A stretch of 64,000 bases of DNA from Brachyspira hampsonii. GTDB lineage: Bacteria > Spirochaetota > Brachyspiria > Brachyspirales > Brachyspiraceae. The notes beneath the pieces are model-generated. The model saw only the letters and a program-made list of their open reading frames with translations, had not been told where the DNA came from and ran no database searches. Below, in pieces: positions 43,081 through 51,456 of the stretch (within the stretch, counting starts at the first letter, position 1; each line of letters starts with the position of its first letter). Made by a program: the position numbers and the translations under genes. The DNA lies in the NCBI RefSeq assembly GCF_002214805.1, contig NZ_CP019914.1, positions 806,001 to 870,000 of the forward strand. The letters are read 5' to 3'.

Positions 43081-43896
43081 TTATTTTTCCTGTCTTTCTA
43101 CAATATCATTATGATAAACTAAATTAACTCTTTTAATAGAAATAGCCTTTCCTGTAGAACTATCAACCTGAACTATAATACCATTAATCATAGGACTAGT
43201 AGTTTCAACTTCAAATCTATGAGGCATTTTGGTAACAAATCTAGCAATAGCAGGCTCTTTTTTCATTCCTATAACAGAATTATAACTTCCACACATACCC
43301 AAATCTGATATATAAGCAGTGTATGATGATAATATTTTTTCATCTGCAGTTTGAACATGAGTATGCGTTCCAAATATACATGAAACTTGTCCTTCAAGAT
43401 AATAGGAAAAAGCTATTTTTTCCGCTGTAGCTTCTGCATGGAAATCTATAAATATAATATTAGTTTTTTCTTTTATATGTTTAATTGCAAGATTAGCCTT
43501 TTTAAAAGGACAATCTAAAGGATCCATAAAAGTCCTTCCCATAAGATTAATCACGCCAATCTTACAATCCAACATATCATATATATAATAGCCAAGTCCA
43601 GGAGCATCACTAGGATAATTATACGGACGAAGCAGACGATGCTCATTTCCTATTAAAGCAAAAACATCTCTATTATTCCAAATATGATTACCAGAAGTAA
43701 GTACATCTATACCGGAATTAAAAAGTTCTGCTGCTGTATCTCTAGTAATGCCTATTCCATTGGCAGCATTTTCACCATTTGCTATTATAAAATCTATATT
43801 ATTTTCTAATTTTATCTCTTCTAAATGCCTTCTAATAGCATAACGTCCTGTAACGCCTATAATATCGCCAAGACATAATATATTTTTCACAGACAT
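43081..43896 (-). CDS. ymdB: YmdB-family metallophosphoesterase
   Basis: 271 residues of the TIGR00282/YmdB family, dinuclear-metal phosphodiesterases active on 2',3'-cyclic nucleotides in Bacillus. Metal-binding residues are visible in CLGDIIG (residues 8-14), ANGENAANGIG (around 39-49), SGNHIWNN (around 67-74), and IDFHAEATAEK with FGTHTHVQTADE (around 150-185). It directly follows rny with a 5-base gap, the same order as in Firmicutes, supporting a shared role in RNA metabolism. Confidence 0.92.
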   Translation of the reverse strand: MSVKNILCLGDIIGVTGRYAIRRHLEEIKLENNIDFIIANGENAANGIGITRDTAAELFNSGIDVLTSGNHIWNNRDVFALIGNEHRLLRPYNYPSDAPGLGYYIYDMLDCKIGVINLMGRTFMDPLDCPFKKANLAIKHIKEKTNIIFIDFHAEATAEKIAFSYYLEGQVSCIFGTHTHVQTADEKILSSYTAYISDLGMCGSYNSVIGMKKEPAIARFVTKMPHRFEVETTSPMINGIIVQVDSSTGKAISIKRVNLVYHNDIVERQEK

Positions 43897-43901
43897 TTTA
43901 T

Positions 43902-45431
43902 TTACCTTGCAACTTCAACTGCTCTAGTTTCTCTAATAACAGTAACTCTAATTATACCCGGGTATTTTAATTCATCTTCTATTCTTTTAGCAATATCTCT
44001 TGCTATCTGTTTAGCATGAACATCATCTACCATATCACTTTTAGCCATAACTCTAAGCTCGCGTCCTGCCTGTATAGCAAAAGATTTTTCAACCCCCTCT
44101 ATACTATCAGCAATCTTCTCTAAATTATCCAAACGCTTAATATAGCTTTCAAAAGATTCTCGTCTTGCACCAGGTCTTGCCGCACTAATAGCATCAGCAG
44201 CCTTTACTATTACAGCTTCAACTGTCTGAGTATCAACATCATTATGATGGGCTCTTATAGCGTTTACAACCTCTTCTTTTTCTCCGCATCTTTTAGCCAA
44301 ATCAGCACCGCTCATAGCATGAGAACCTTCGCCTTCTGTTTCTATAGCCTTTCCTATATCATGCAAAAATGCACTTCTCTTAGCTAAATCAACATTAGCC
44401 CCTATTTCAGCAGCTATCATAGCGGCAATATTAGCAACCTCTTTACTATGGGCAAGCATATTTTGTCCATAACTAGTTCTATATTGAAGACGGCCCATAT
44501 GTCTGATTAATTCATGATGCATAGTAGTAAGATTCAAATCTACAATAGCATTTTCACCAGCTTCCATTATAGAATCCTCAACCTCTCTCTTAGTCCTCTC
44601 AACAACTTCTTCTATTCTGGCAGGGTGTATTCTTCCATCCAATATAAGTTTTTCTAATGAAACTTTAGCTATATGTTTTCTTACAGGATCAAAGCATGAT
44701 ATTACAACAGCTTCCGGAGTATCATCTATGATAATATCAACACCTGTAAGCGTCTCAAGCATTCTGATATTTCTTCCTTCTCTTCCTATGATTCTGCCTT
44801 TCATTTCCTCACTAGGTAAAGACACTGATGTTACAGAACTTTCCTGAGCCACTTCACTGGAAAGCCTTTGTATAGTTTGCACTATAATTTCTCTAGCCTT
44901 TTTTTCTCCTGTTTCTATGGCATTTTTTTCTATATTATCAACTATTTTAGTAGCAGATTTTTTAGCATCTTCCTCTATATTTTTAATCAAATCAGCCTTA
45001 GCTTCTTCTTTAGTAAGCCCTGATATTCTCTCAAGTTCTCTTTCTGCTTCTTGTATTACGAAACTTAATTTATCCTCCTGTTCTTTTATTTTTTTCATTT
45101 TATTCTCAATATTATGTTCTTTATTTTCCAAATATTGGGACTTTTTATCAATGTTAGCCTCTCGTTGTAGCACTCTATTTTCTAATTTCTGAATTTCAGC
45201 TTTTCTGTCTCTATTTTCGCTTTCTAACCTATTACGTTCTTTCTGTATTTCAGAATTAGCTTCAGAAAGTATAGTCTTTCTCTCATTTTCTGCTTGCTCT
45301 CTTGCACTTTGGAGCAATTTATGTGTTATTATCTCCGTAGAATTAAGCTTTATTTTAGCTATAACAAAACGGGTTATATACCCGAAAACAAACGCAACTA
45401 CAACAGAGGTGATTATTATTACTGGATTCAT
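43902..45431 (-). CDS. rny: Ribonuclease Y
   Basis: Membrane-anchored endoribonuclease that starts mRNA decay. 509 residues in the usual order: N-terminal membrane segment (about 3-22), long coiled coil (about 30-195), KH domain (GRIIGREGRNIRMLETLTGV, around 212-231), HD domain (FLHDIGKAIETEGEGSHAM, around 355-373) and a C-terminal segment. Every key motif is intact. It is the first gene of a rny-ymdB-membrane protein unit. Confidence 0.97.
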   Translation of the reverse strand: MNPVIIITSVVVAFVFGYITRFVIAKIKLNSTEIITHKLLQSAREQAENERKTILSEANSEIQKERNRLESENRDRKAEIQKLENRVLQREANIDKKSQYLENKEHNIENKMKKIKEQEDKLSFVIQEAERELERISGLTKEEAKADLIKNIEEDAKKSATKIVDNIEKNAIETGEKKAREIIVQTIQRLSSEVAQESSVTSVSLPSEEMKGRIIGREGRNIRMLETLTGVDIIIDDTPEAVVISCFDPVRKHIAKVSLEKLILDGRIHPARIEEVVERTKREVEDSIMEAGENAIVDLNLTTMHHELIRHMGRLQYRTSYGQNMLAHSKEVANIAAMIAAEIGANVDLAKRSAFLHDIGKAIETEGEGSHAMSGADLAKRCGEKEEVVNAIRAHHNDVDTQTVEAVIVKAADAISAARPGARRESFESYIKRLDNLEKIADSIEGVEKSFAIQAGRELRVMAKSDMVDDVHAKQIARDIAKRIEDELKYPGIIRVTVIRETRAVEVAR

Positions 45432-45521
45432 ACTTCACCTCTTTAATTTTAAATTATTTTTTACAATATTATATTATTTAACATAAATTTATTATAAAGT
45501 CAATAATATATTAATTATAAA

Positions 45522-45545
45522 AATAACAAAAAAAATGCTGTTATT
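45522..45545 (-). terminator. Weak terminator of the rubrerythrin gene
   Basis: AATAACA (45522-45528) and TGTTATT (45539-45545) form a seven-base stem overlapping the stop. On the minus strand it is followed by TTTTTATAATT. Confidence 0.4.
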
Positions 45546-46083
45546 AATATTTTTGAAACATTTTTCCGGAACCGCCGCAAGTTTCACAAGTTTCAGGGGC
45601 TTTATCCCTATAAATATTACCGCAGCTAGGACAAAGATAAAAAGTAACATCTGCATCTTTATTCAAGAAATTATCTATAATGTCTTGGAAAAGTTTAGCA
45701 TGCTCTGTTTCAACTTTACCCAATGAATTTACTGTATCGCTAGCCAATTTATTTTTCTGCTCTATGGCAACCTGTGCCAATTGAGGATAAAGTATAGTAG
45801 ATTCATAAACCTCTCCTTTTATACCTGCTTCTAAATTTTCTTTATCTCCTGCAGGTTCAACCGGATTGAGTTGAGGTACAAATTTACTCATATCTAATCC
45901 GCTTCTCAAAGCCAACTTTCTCATTTTTTCGGCATGAATTTTTTCTGCCAATGATGTTGTTGAGAATACTTTCTGAATAGCTTTATTGCTAGATGCTTTG
46001 CCAAATAAACTATATCTATTTGCAGCATTTGATTCACCTTGAAATATTTGATATAAAACTTCTTCTAATGTTTTAGCAGCCAT
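45544..46083 (-). CDS. Rubrerythrin
   Basis: Start set at the ATG at 46083, which has GGAGGAAATAAAT before it. An in-frame ATG at 46098 is upstream of that site. About 179 residues: a four-helix ferritin-like di-iron domain (EVLYQIFQGESNAANRYSLF, then AEKIHAEKMRKLA, then VETEHAKLFQDI), followed by a rubredoxin-like knuckle YLCPSCGNIYRDK and ETCETCGG. Rubrerythrins reduce peroxide in anaerobes, so this fits an oxygen-stress defence in an anaerobic or microaerotolerant host. It has its own promoter region. Confidence 0.93.
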   Translation of the reverse strand: MAAKTLEEVLYQIFQGESNAANRYSLFGKASSNKAIQKVFSTTSLAEKIHAEKMRKLALRSGLDMSKFVPQLNPVEPAGDKENLEAGIKGEVYESTILYPQLAQVAIEQKNKLASDTVNSLGKVETEHAKLFQDIIDNFLNKDADVTFYLCPSCGNIYRDKAPETCETCGGSGKMFQKY

Positions 46084-46281
46084 ATTTATTTCCTCCAAAT
46101 TATATATTTATCTTAAAAAGAATAATTATTTTTTAATATTATATTCCCAAAGACATTATATCAATTAATCAAAAAAAATCAAACCATTTTTCCAAAATAT
46201 GGAAAAATTACTATACATTAATATGGATTTAATTTTTTTTTGTATTATAATAAAAAACATTAATTTAAAAATGGAATTATT

Positions 46282-46911
46282 ATGAATAATATTATTATAA
46301 CTATAAGCAGACAGTACGGAAGCGGAGGAAGAAATATAGGAAAATTAATAGCGAATAAATTAAATATCAATTTCTATGATAAAGAATTCATAGAAATAGT
46401 GGCAAAAAGAACCGGCATGAACAAACAATATCTAGAAAATATGGAAGAAAAATTCACTAATGATAACCTTTTTTTTAGTGCATTTCATAAAGAACATTTC
46501 TCAAGCCCCTTCTCAGGACATATAAAATACTCCACTTTGGATAAAATGTTTGAAATACAGAGCGAAGTTGTAAAAGATATAGCAAATAAAGGAAATTGTG
46601 TAATAATAGGAAGATGTGCTAATTTTATACTTAAAAACACAAAACATAAATGCTTTAATGTATTTGTACATGCACATAATAAGAGCAGAATAGAAAGAAT
46701 CAAAAAAGAATATGGAATATACGGAGTAAAAATGGAGGAGGCAGAAACTCAATTAATAAATACGGATAAATACAGATCTAATTATTACAAATACTACACT
46801 GGTATGGAATGGGGAGATATGGTGAATTATAATCTTACAATAGACAGCGGTTGTTTCAGCGATGAAAATGTATGCAATATAATAATAGAAGCTGCTAAAA
46901 AAAGAATATAA
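46282..46911 (+). CDS. Cytidylate kinase-like protein
   Basis: 209 residues of the AAA_26/cytidylate-kinase-like family. The P-loop-type start ITISRQYGSGGRNIGKLIA (residues 5-23) and INFYDKEFIEIVAKRTGM (around 30-47) are the family hallmarks. CVIIGRCANFIL (around 108-119) and an Arg-rich lid (KSRIERIKKEYG) follow. The family uses ATP but its natural acceptor is uncertain. True Cmk is usually annotated from a longer NMP-binding region, so I call it Cmk-like only. Followed closely by the DUF2262-like gene. Confidence 0.88.
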   Translation: MNNIIITISRQYGSGGRNIGKLIANKLNINFYDKEFIEIVAKRTGMNKQYLENMEEKFTNDNLFFSAFHKEHFSSPFSGHIKYSTLDKMFEIQSEVVKDIANKGNCVIIGRCANFILKNTKHKCFNVFVHAHNKSRIERIKKEYGIYGVKMEEAETQLINTDKYRSNYYKYYTGMEWGDMVNYNLTIDSGCFSDENVCNIIIEAAKKRI

Positions 46912-46978
46912 ATACTTGAAAATTAACAATATATTAATATATTTAAAAATAAAGATTTATAAACACAAGAGGATATTT

Positions 46979-47479
46979 ATGAAGAATAAGATTATAAAAG
47001 ATTTTTATGAAAATGATTACTTTTCTTATGAATCTGACTGCGATTTATGGAATGATGAAAAAATATCATTATTAATAGATTTCGGAGAAGAAGCAAATAA
47101 ATCCGAAATGCTTATAAAATATATAGATAAAATAAATGAAATATTGAAATGGATTGATGAACATAAAAAAAATGTTACAGATTTTCTTATAGATAAACAA
47201 TGTTTGGAATTAGCACAAGAATGGGTAATAACTAATGAACAAATAGATGAAAACACATATAAAAATCAATCCGGAGAATTAATAACAATACCTATAAAAG
47301 AAGAAGATTTTTTTAATGCTATATATATAGATACAATACTAATAGATTTTGATGAAGATGAAACAAGACCTGATACTACATTACATATACTTTTTGAACC
47401 TGATTATTTTAAACATCATTCATTGATAATATATATTGACGGAGAAAGGAATATAGAATACGGAGATATAGCCGGATAA
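46979..47479 (+). CDS. DUF2262-like protein
   Basis: Start placed at 46979, preceded by AGAGGATATTT. The in-frame ATG at 46916 is only 5 bases after the kinase stop and lacks a site. 166 residues, acidic, no signal. The C-terminal part (DTTLHILFEPDYFKHHSLII and IDGERNIEYGDIAG) resembles the DUF2262 family, which is of unknown function and often found near toxin-immunity-like genes in other bacteria. That assignment is by pattern memory. An AT-rich palindrome follows the stop and may end transcription. Confidence 0.6.
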   Translation: MKNKIIKDFYENDYFSYESDCDLWNDEKISLLIDFGEEANKSEMLIKYIDKINEILKWIDEHKKNVTDFLIDKQCLELAQEWVITNEQIDENTYKNQSGELITIPIKEEDFFNAIYIDTILIDFDEDETRPDTTLHILFEPDYFKHHSLIIYIDGERNIEYGDIAG

Positions 47480-47492
47480 TATAAATAAAACA

Positions 47493-47524
47493 AAATATAT
47501 ATATTTAATTAAATATATATTTTT
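47493..47524. terminator. AT-only palindrome after the DUF2262-like gene
   Basis: A perfect 24-base palindrome centred on AATT at 47508/47509, extending to 47493-47524 with one mismatch, followed by TTTTC. It could work as a weak terminator in this AT-rich genome. Confidence 0.35.
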
Positions 47525-47570
47525 CAATCTAAACTTCAAATCATAATTGTCATATTACAGGAGAATATAG

Positions 47571-48200
47571 CTGAAAAAATACATTAAAAATTTGGAAATA
47601 GAATTTTCATCAATAACAAACGGATTTAAAGAAATAGAAAAAAAGGCATTATCTGATTTAAAATCTAATAATAATTCTTATATTAAAGAATTAGCATACT
47701 CGGCTTATAAATCAGATTCGTATCAAGTAAGAATGTACTCAGTATTTTTATTTGGTTATTTATCCGAAAACAAAGAAATTCTTAATTTTATGAAGGATAT
47801 AGTTTCTAAAGATAATAATTGGAGAGTTCAGGAAATATTGGCAAAGTCTTTTGATGAACACTGTAAAATATTGGGATATGAAAAATCTATAGCAATTATT
47901 GATGAATGGCTGAATGATACTAATCCTAATACAAGACGCTCTGTAACTGAAGGTTTAAGAATATGGACGAGCAAACCATACTTCAAAGAAAATCCTAGTG
48001 AGGCGATTAAAAGATTATCAAATCTAAAACAGGATAATAGCGAATATGTTAGAAAATCTGTAGGTAATGCTTTAAGAGATATAAGCAAGAAATATCCAAA
48101 ATTAATTGAAGAAGAATTAAACAGCTGGAATTTAGAAATAAAAGAAATAAAACAAGTTTATAAATTAGCAAATAAATTTATAAAACAATTAAATATATAA
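47571..48200 (+). CDS. AlkD-like HEAT-repeat DNA glycosylase-type protein
   Basis: About 209 residues of HEAT-like helical repeats. RRSVTEGLRIWTSKPYFKENP (around 117-137 from the TTG at 47592) and SEYVRKSVGNALRDISKKYP (around 152-171) are typical of the DNA alkylation repair (AlkC/AlkD) superfamily, which removes alkylated bases. The start is uncertain. AGGAG at 47559-47563 is seven bases before an in-frame CTG at 47571, whereas the first TTG (47592) is 28 bases away, so CTG seems the functional start. No signal peptide. A possible MITE begins right at the stop. Confidence 0.8.
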   Translation: MKKYIKNLEIEFSSITNGFKEIEKKALSDLKSNNNSYIKELAYSAYKSDSYQVRMYSVFLFGYLSENKEILNFMKDIVSKDNNWRVQEILAKSFDEHCKILGYEKSIAIIDEWLNDTNPNTRRSVTEGLRIWTSKPYFKENPSEAIKRLSNLKQDNSEYVRKSVGNALRDISKKYPKLIEEELNSWNLEIKEIKQVYKLANKFIKQLNI

Positions 48201-48202
48201 TA

Positions 48203-48430
48203 CTTGTTTCAAAAATCAATTCGTTATTATTTATACTTTTTTAATTTAATATTTTTTAATTATAGTTGGAAGTATACTGCCTACTTCTTACCACCCGCTT
48301 CTTTTGTGATGCTGTCTGTCTCGCTATGCAAGCGAAAGACTGCATATTTCTATACTGAAAAAACAAGATATACAATAACATTATATTTCATAATTCTAAA
48401 ATTAATCTTGTAAAGTACTTTTAAAACAAG
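48203..48430. mobile_element. Possible MITE with terminal inverted repeats
   Basis: CTTGTTTCAAAA (48203-48214) and TTTTAAAACAAG (48419-48430) are inverted with one mismatch in 12, and TA flanks both ends (48201-48202, 48431-48432), as in IS630/mariner-type target duplications. The 228-base interior has an out-of-character GC-richer patch (48270-48345). No transposase fits inside. Confidence 0.45.
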
Positions 48431-48477
48431 TATGCTAAATAGATAAATAGCCTCGTATATTTATTACAAATAAAATA

Positions 48478-49728
48478 TCAATCATTATGATCGTATATAG
48501 AAGTTACTCCCAATACCTTAGCAACCATGTACGATATAATGGCGACTATAACCAGAGCTGAAAAGTTTGAAATGGAATTTGATATCTCTAGTATCAATAT
48601 ACATACCATTATAGGCGTTCTTGTAACACCCGACATAAGTGATGTTATGCCAAGAAGTATAAATAAATCTCCGTATACAGCATAATCTGGAAAATATTTA
48701 ATAAGGAATATATCATATAAAGAACCTATTGAAGCTCCTAATATAAATGTTGGAAAAAATACTCCGCCGACAGCTCCTGATGTGGCACATACAGAAGTAT
48801 AAAAAAGTTTAACAAATATAAGTACAAAAAGCATAGAAACAGAAAATTTATCTTTAACAATACTTCCTATGAGCAAATCGCCGCTTCCTAAAACATAAGG
48901 AAAAAACATTATCATTAAACCGGCAAGTAAAAAAGCAGGCACTGGACGAATTATATCATTATTAATTTTCTGATACATTTTAGAAAAGAAATTCATAAGA
49001 TAATTTAATATAGAAGCAAGTACACCGCACATTATACCGAAAGGAAGTAAAGATATATAATGTCTTACCTCAAGTATTTTAGGCAAATTAAAATTAAGTA
49101 TAAATCCCTGCCCTACTATATGCTCCACAACTAGTATTGAAGCTATAGATGAAAAAACTATGCATACAAATACTATATGGTTTTTCTGCTCTCCAAGCTC
49201 TTCAAAAGAAAAAGCAATACCAGTAAAAGGTGCACTGAAAGTAGCAGTCATTCCTGCACAAGCACCTGAAACAAGCAAATATCTTCTATACTTTGCCAAT
49301 TTAGAAAAGTATTTATGAAAGAAAAGCCCTACAAGCATACCTACATGCATAGAAGGACCTGCTCTTCCTAATGAAATACCGCTTGCAAAAGATATCATAC
49401 TGCCGAAAAGTTTGAATAAAATTTCAAAAAATATATTTTTAGGTTCATGCAAAGATATATAATATTTTATTTGAGGAACTCCTGCACCTCTTATTTGCGG
49501 GTACTGAGTTAATATATAACCTATAAGACAGCCCATACTTATAAGAAATACAAAAAGAAGAATAGGATAATACCATCTTTCAAATATAAAATTTGAAACA
49601 TAAAATACATTGACACTTAATTTATATAATATGATTCTATATATAGAAATTATAAATCCTACTACTGCACCTATACAGGCTGACAATACAAAAAGTTTTA
49701 TATATTTAATTTCAAAATTCAAGTTCAT
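48478..49728 (-). CDS. CLC-family chloride channel/transporter lacking the gating glutamate
   Basis: 416 residues with the CLC fold. RGAGVPQIKYYI (around 78-89) corresponds to the GSGIP region, SLGRAGPSMHVG (around 120-131) to GREGP, APFTGIAFSFEELGE (around 163-177) to the internal Glu region, and GAVGGVFFPTFILG (around 318-331) to GxFxP. The external gating glutamate of GREGP is replaced by Ala (codon GCA). In E. coli ClcA the same change uncouples proton transport. It therefore may behave as a passive anion path. Function beyond anion transport is unknown. Confidence 0.9.
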   Translation of the reverse strand: MNLNFEIKYIKLFVLSACIGAVVGFIISIYRIILYKLSVNVFYVSNFIFERWYYPILLFVFLISMGCLIGYILTQYPQIRGAGVPQIKYYISLHEPKNIFFEILFKLFGSMISFASGISLGRAGPSMHVGMLVGLFFHKYFSKLAKYRRYLLVSGACAGMTATFSAPFTGIAFSFEELGEQKNHIVFVCIVFSSIASILVVEHIVGQGFILNFNLPKILEVRHYISLLPFGIMCGVLASILNYLMNFFSKMYQKINNDIIRPVPAFLLAGLMIMFFPYVLGSGDLLIGSIVKDKFSVSMLFVLIFVKLFYTSVCATSGAVGGVFFPTFILGASIGSLYDIFLIKYFPDYAVYGDLFILLGITSLMSGVTRTPIMVCILILEISNSISNFSALVIVAIISYMVAKVLGVTSIYDHND

Positions 49729-49785
49729 TATTCTAATCGTTGTTTTTATTTTTTATATGTTTTTTATTTATTTTAATTTTTAAAA

Positions 49786-50886
49786 TTAAACATTAAATCT
49801 AAAAGTTACAACATCGCCTTCCTGCATAAGATACTGCTTTCCTTCCAATCTTATAGCACCAGCCTCTTTGGCTTTAACAAAACTTCCAAGCTCTAAAAGT
49901 TTATCACAGTTTATGACTTCAGCACTGATAAATCCTCTCTCAAAGTCGCTGTGTATAACACCGGCAGCCTCCGGAGCATAAGCACCTTCTCTAACTGTCC
50001 AAGCCCTTGTTTCATCTTCTCCTGAAGTTAGGAATGTTAAAAGTTTTAATAATCTGTGTCCAGCCTTTGTAAGTCTTGCAACACCTGATTCTTTAACACC
50101 CAAATCTTCTAAATAGCTTAATCTCTCCTCTTCATCCAAATCTTGTAAATCGGCCTCTATCTTAGCACTGAAAGGTATTAACTCAATATTTCTTTCATTT
50201 GCATATTTTTGTAATGTTACATAATTAGGATTTTTCTCTGGGTTAGCAAGTTCATTTTCTGACAAATTAGCACCTATCATCATACTTTTTGCTGTAAGTA
50301 AAAATAAAGGCTTTAATATTTCTTTTTCAGTATCTGTCAAATCAAGACTAAATACAGGCTTAAAATTATTCAATTCTGGAAGTATTTTTTCAAGCAATGC
50401 CACTTCCTCTTCAGCTGCTTTTACTTTGGCACCTTTTGCTATCTTTTTTTGTTTTTCCATTCTGGCATTAACAGTTTCAATATCAGCAAGCATAAGCTCT
50501 GTTAATATAATATCTAAATCTCTTAAAGGATCAACATCTCCTATATGAGTAATATTGCCGTCTTCAAAGACACGAACAACATGAAGCACTGCATTAACTT
50601 CTCTAATATGAGAAAGAAATTTGTTTCCTAATCCCTCCCCTTTTGAAGCCCCTTTAACAAGTCCGGCAATATCAACAAAGGTTGTTGTGTTATAAACTTT
50701 CTTTTTTGATTTGAAAAGTGCTGCTAATTTATCAACTCTTTCATCTTTTATTATAGCAGTGGCCTCATTTTTATCTATAGTACAAAACGGATAATTAGCC
50801 GCCTCTGCGTGGGCATTAGTTAAAGCATTAAAAAGTGTTGATTTTCCTACATTTGGAAGTCCTACTATCCCTATAGATAAAGCCAT
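49786..50886 (-). CDS. ychF: YchF/OLA1-family GTP/ATP-binding protein
   Basis: 366 residues, nearly universal. GLPNVGKSTLFNALTNAHAE (residues 8-27) is the P-loop, VDIAGLVKGASKGEGLGNKFL (around 70-90, G3 with the family-specific GEGLGN stretch) and a C-terminal TGS domain (about 280-366, ending DVVTFRFNV). It binds ribosomes and hydrolyses ATP preferentially in this family. The nucleotide-specificity motif replacing NKxD is NLSENE (ANLSENEL, around 203). Monocistronic in appearance. Confidence 0.96.
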   Translation of the reverse strand: MALSIGIVGLPNVGKSTLFNALTNAHAEAANYPFCTIDKNEATAIIKDERVDKLAALFKSKKKVYNTTTFVDIAGLVKGASKGEGLGNKFLSHIREVNAVLHVVRVFEDGNITHIGDVDPLRDLDIILTELMLADIETVNARMEKQKKIAKGAKVKAAEEEVALLEKILPELNNFKPVFSLDLTDTEKEILKPLFLLTAKSMMIGANLSENELANPEKNPNYVTLQKYANERNIELIPFSAKIEADLQDLDEEERLSYLEDLGVKESGVARLTKAGHRLLKLLTFLTSGEDETRAWTVREGAYAPEAAGVIHSDFERGFISAEVINCDKLLELGSFVKAKEAGAIRLEGKQYLMQEGDVVTFRFNV

Positions 50887-51137
50887 AATTATTTCCTTAA
50901 AATATAAATTGTTTTTTACAAAAAAATTATTTTTTACAGTAATATTATATATTAAAAAATATTATTAACAAGTATATTAAAAAGTATAATAAAAAATTTT
51001 TATTAATTTATAATTTCTCTATATATTTTTTATATTTAATTAAATATTTCAGTTTATTATAATTCTATCATTAATAATTTCTTTATGTTTAAAAAGCATA
51101 TTAATGAATTCTATATAATGAGAAAAGAAAAACTGTT

Positions 51138-51166
51138 TTGACAAACTTGAAAATTTTCAGTATAAT
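51138..51166 (+). promoter_or_regulatory. Consensus promoter of the Rpn-like pseudogene
   Basis: TTGACA (51138-51143) and TATAAT (51161-51166) with a 17-base spacer, both perfect. The ATG follows the -10 box by only seven bases. Confidence 0.65.
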
Positions 51167-51173
51167 AAAAACT

Positions 51174-51345
51174 ATGGAAGAAATTAACAGACTTAATGAT
51201 TTATTTGTACGATATCTAATTGACACTGAATGAAATGAAGATATATTGGAAAATATCATTAATGCTGTATGATGCCGGCTTTGAATCTGTAGGAAACCTT
51301 GAAATTATTAATCATTTAATTAATCTTAGTTTAAATATTTTATAA
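51174..51345 (+). pseudogene. Rpn-family recombination-promoting nuclease (PD-(D/E)XK) fragment
   Basis: Reads MEEINRLNDLFVRYLIDTE, then a TGA, then NEDILENIINAV, then after a one-base shift YDAGFESVGNLEIINHLI and stop. The pattern INRLND-F-RYL...E-EDIL---INAV is the N-terminus of Rpn/YhgA-like nucleases, which have about 300 residues and are frequent in this kind of genome. Only about 55 codons remain. Both the stop and the frameshift mark it as dead. Confidence 0.7.
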
Positions 51346-51456
51346 ATTATTAAACTTTTTTGCTATCATTTTTGTAAATCCTCCTATAAAGTGTTTATTT
51401 ATTAAAATAACAATATATAATATGTAACAACATATAAAAAATTTGAGGATACAGCT

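Larger units (their letters stand above)
50887..51456. other. Intergenic region containing a dead nuclease gene
   Basis: 570 bases. The first 250 are featureless AT-rich DNA. A consensus promoter (51138-51166) and the Rpn-like pseudogene (51174-51345) occupy the centre. The last 110 hold the start region of the Rieske gene, with a ribosome-site-like TTGAGGA at about 51440. Confidence 0.6.

Noticed and set aside
48204-48413. 69-codon ORF inside the possible MITE
   Set aside because: Aromatic-rich, no family, no ribosome site; more likely chance within the element.
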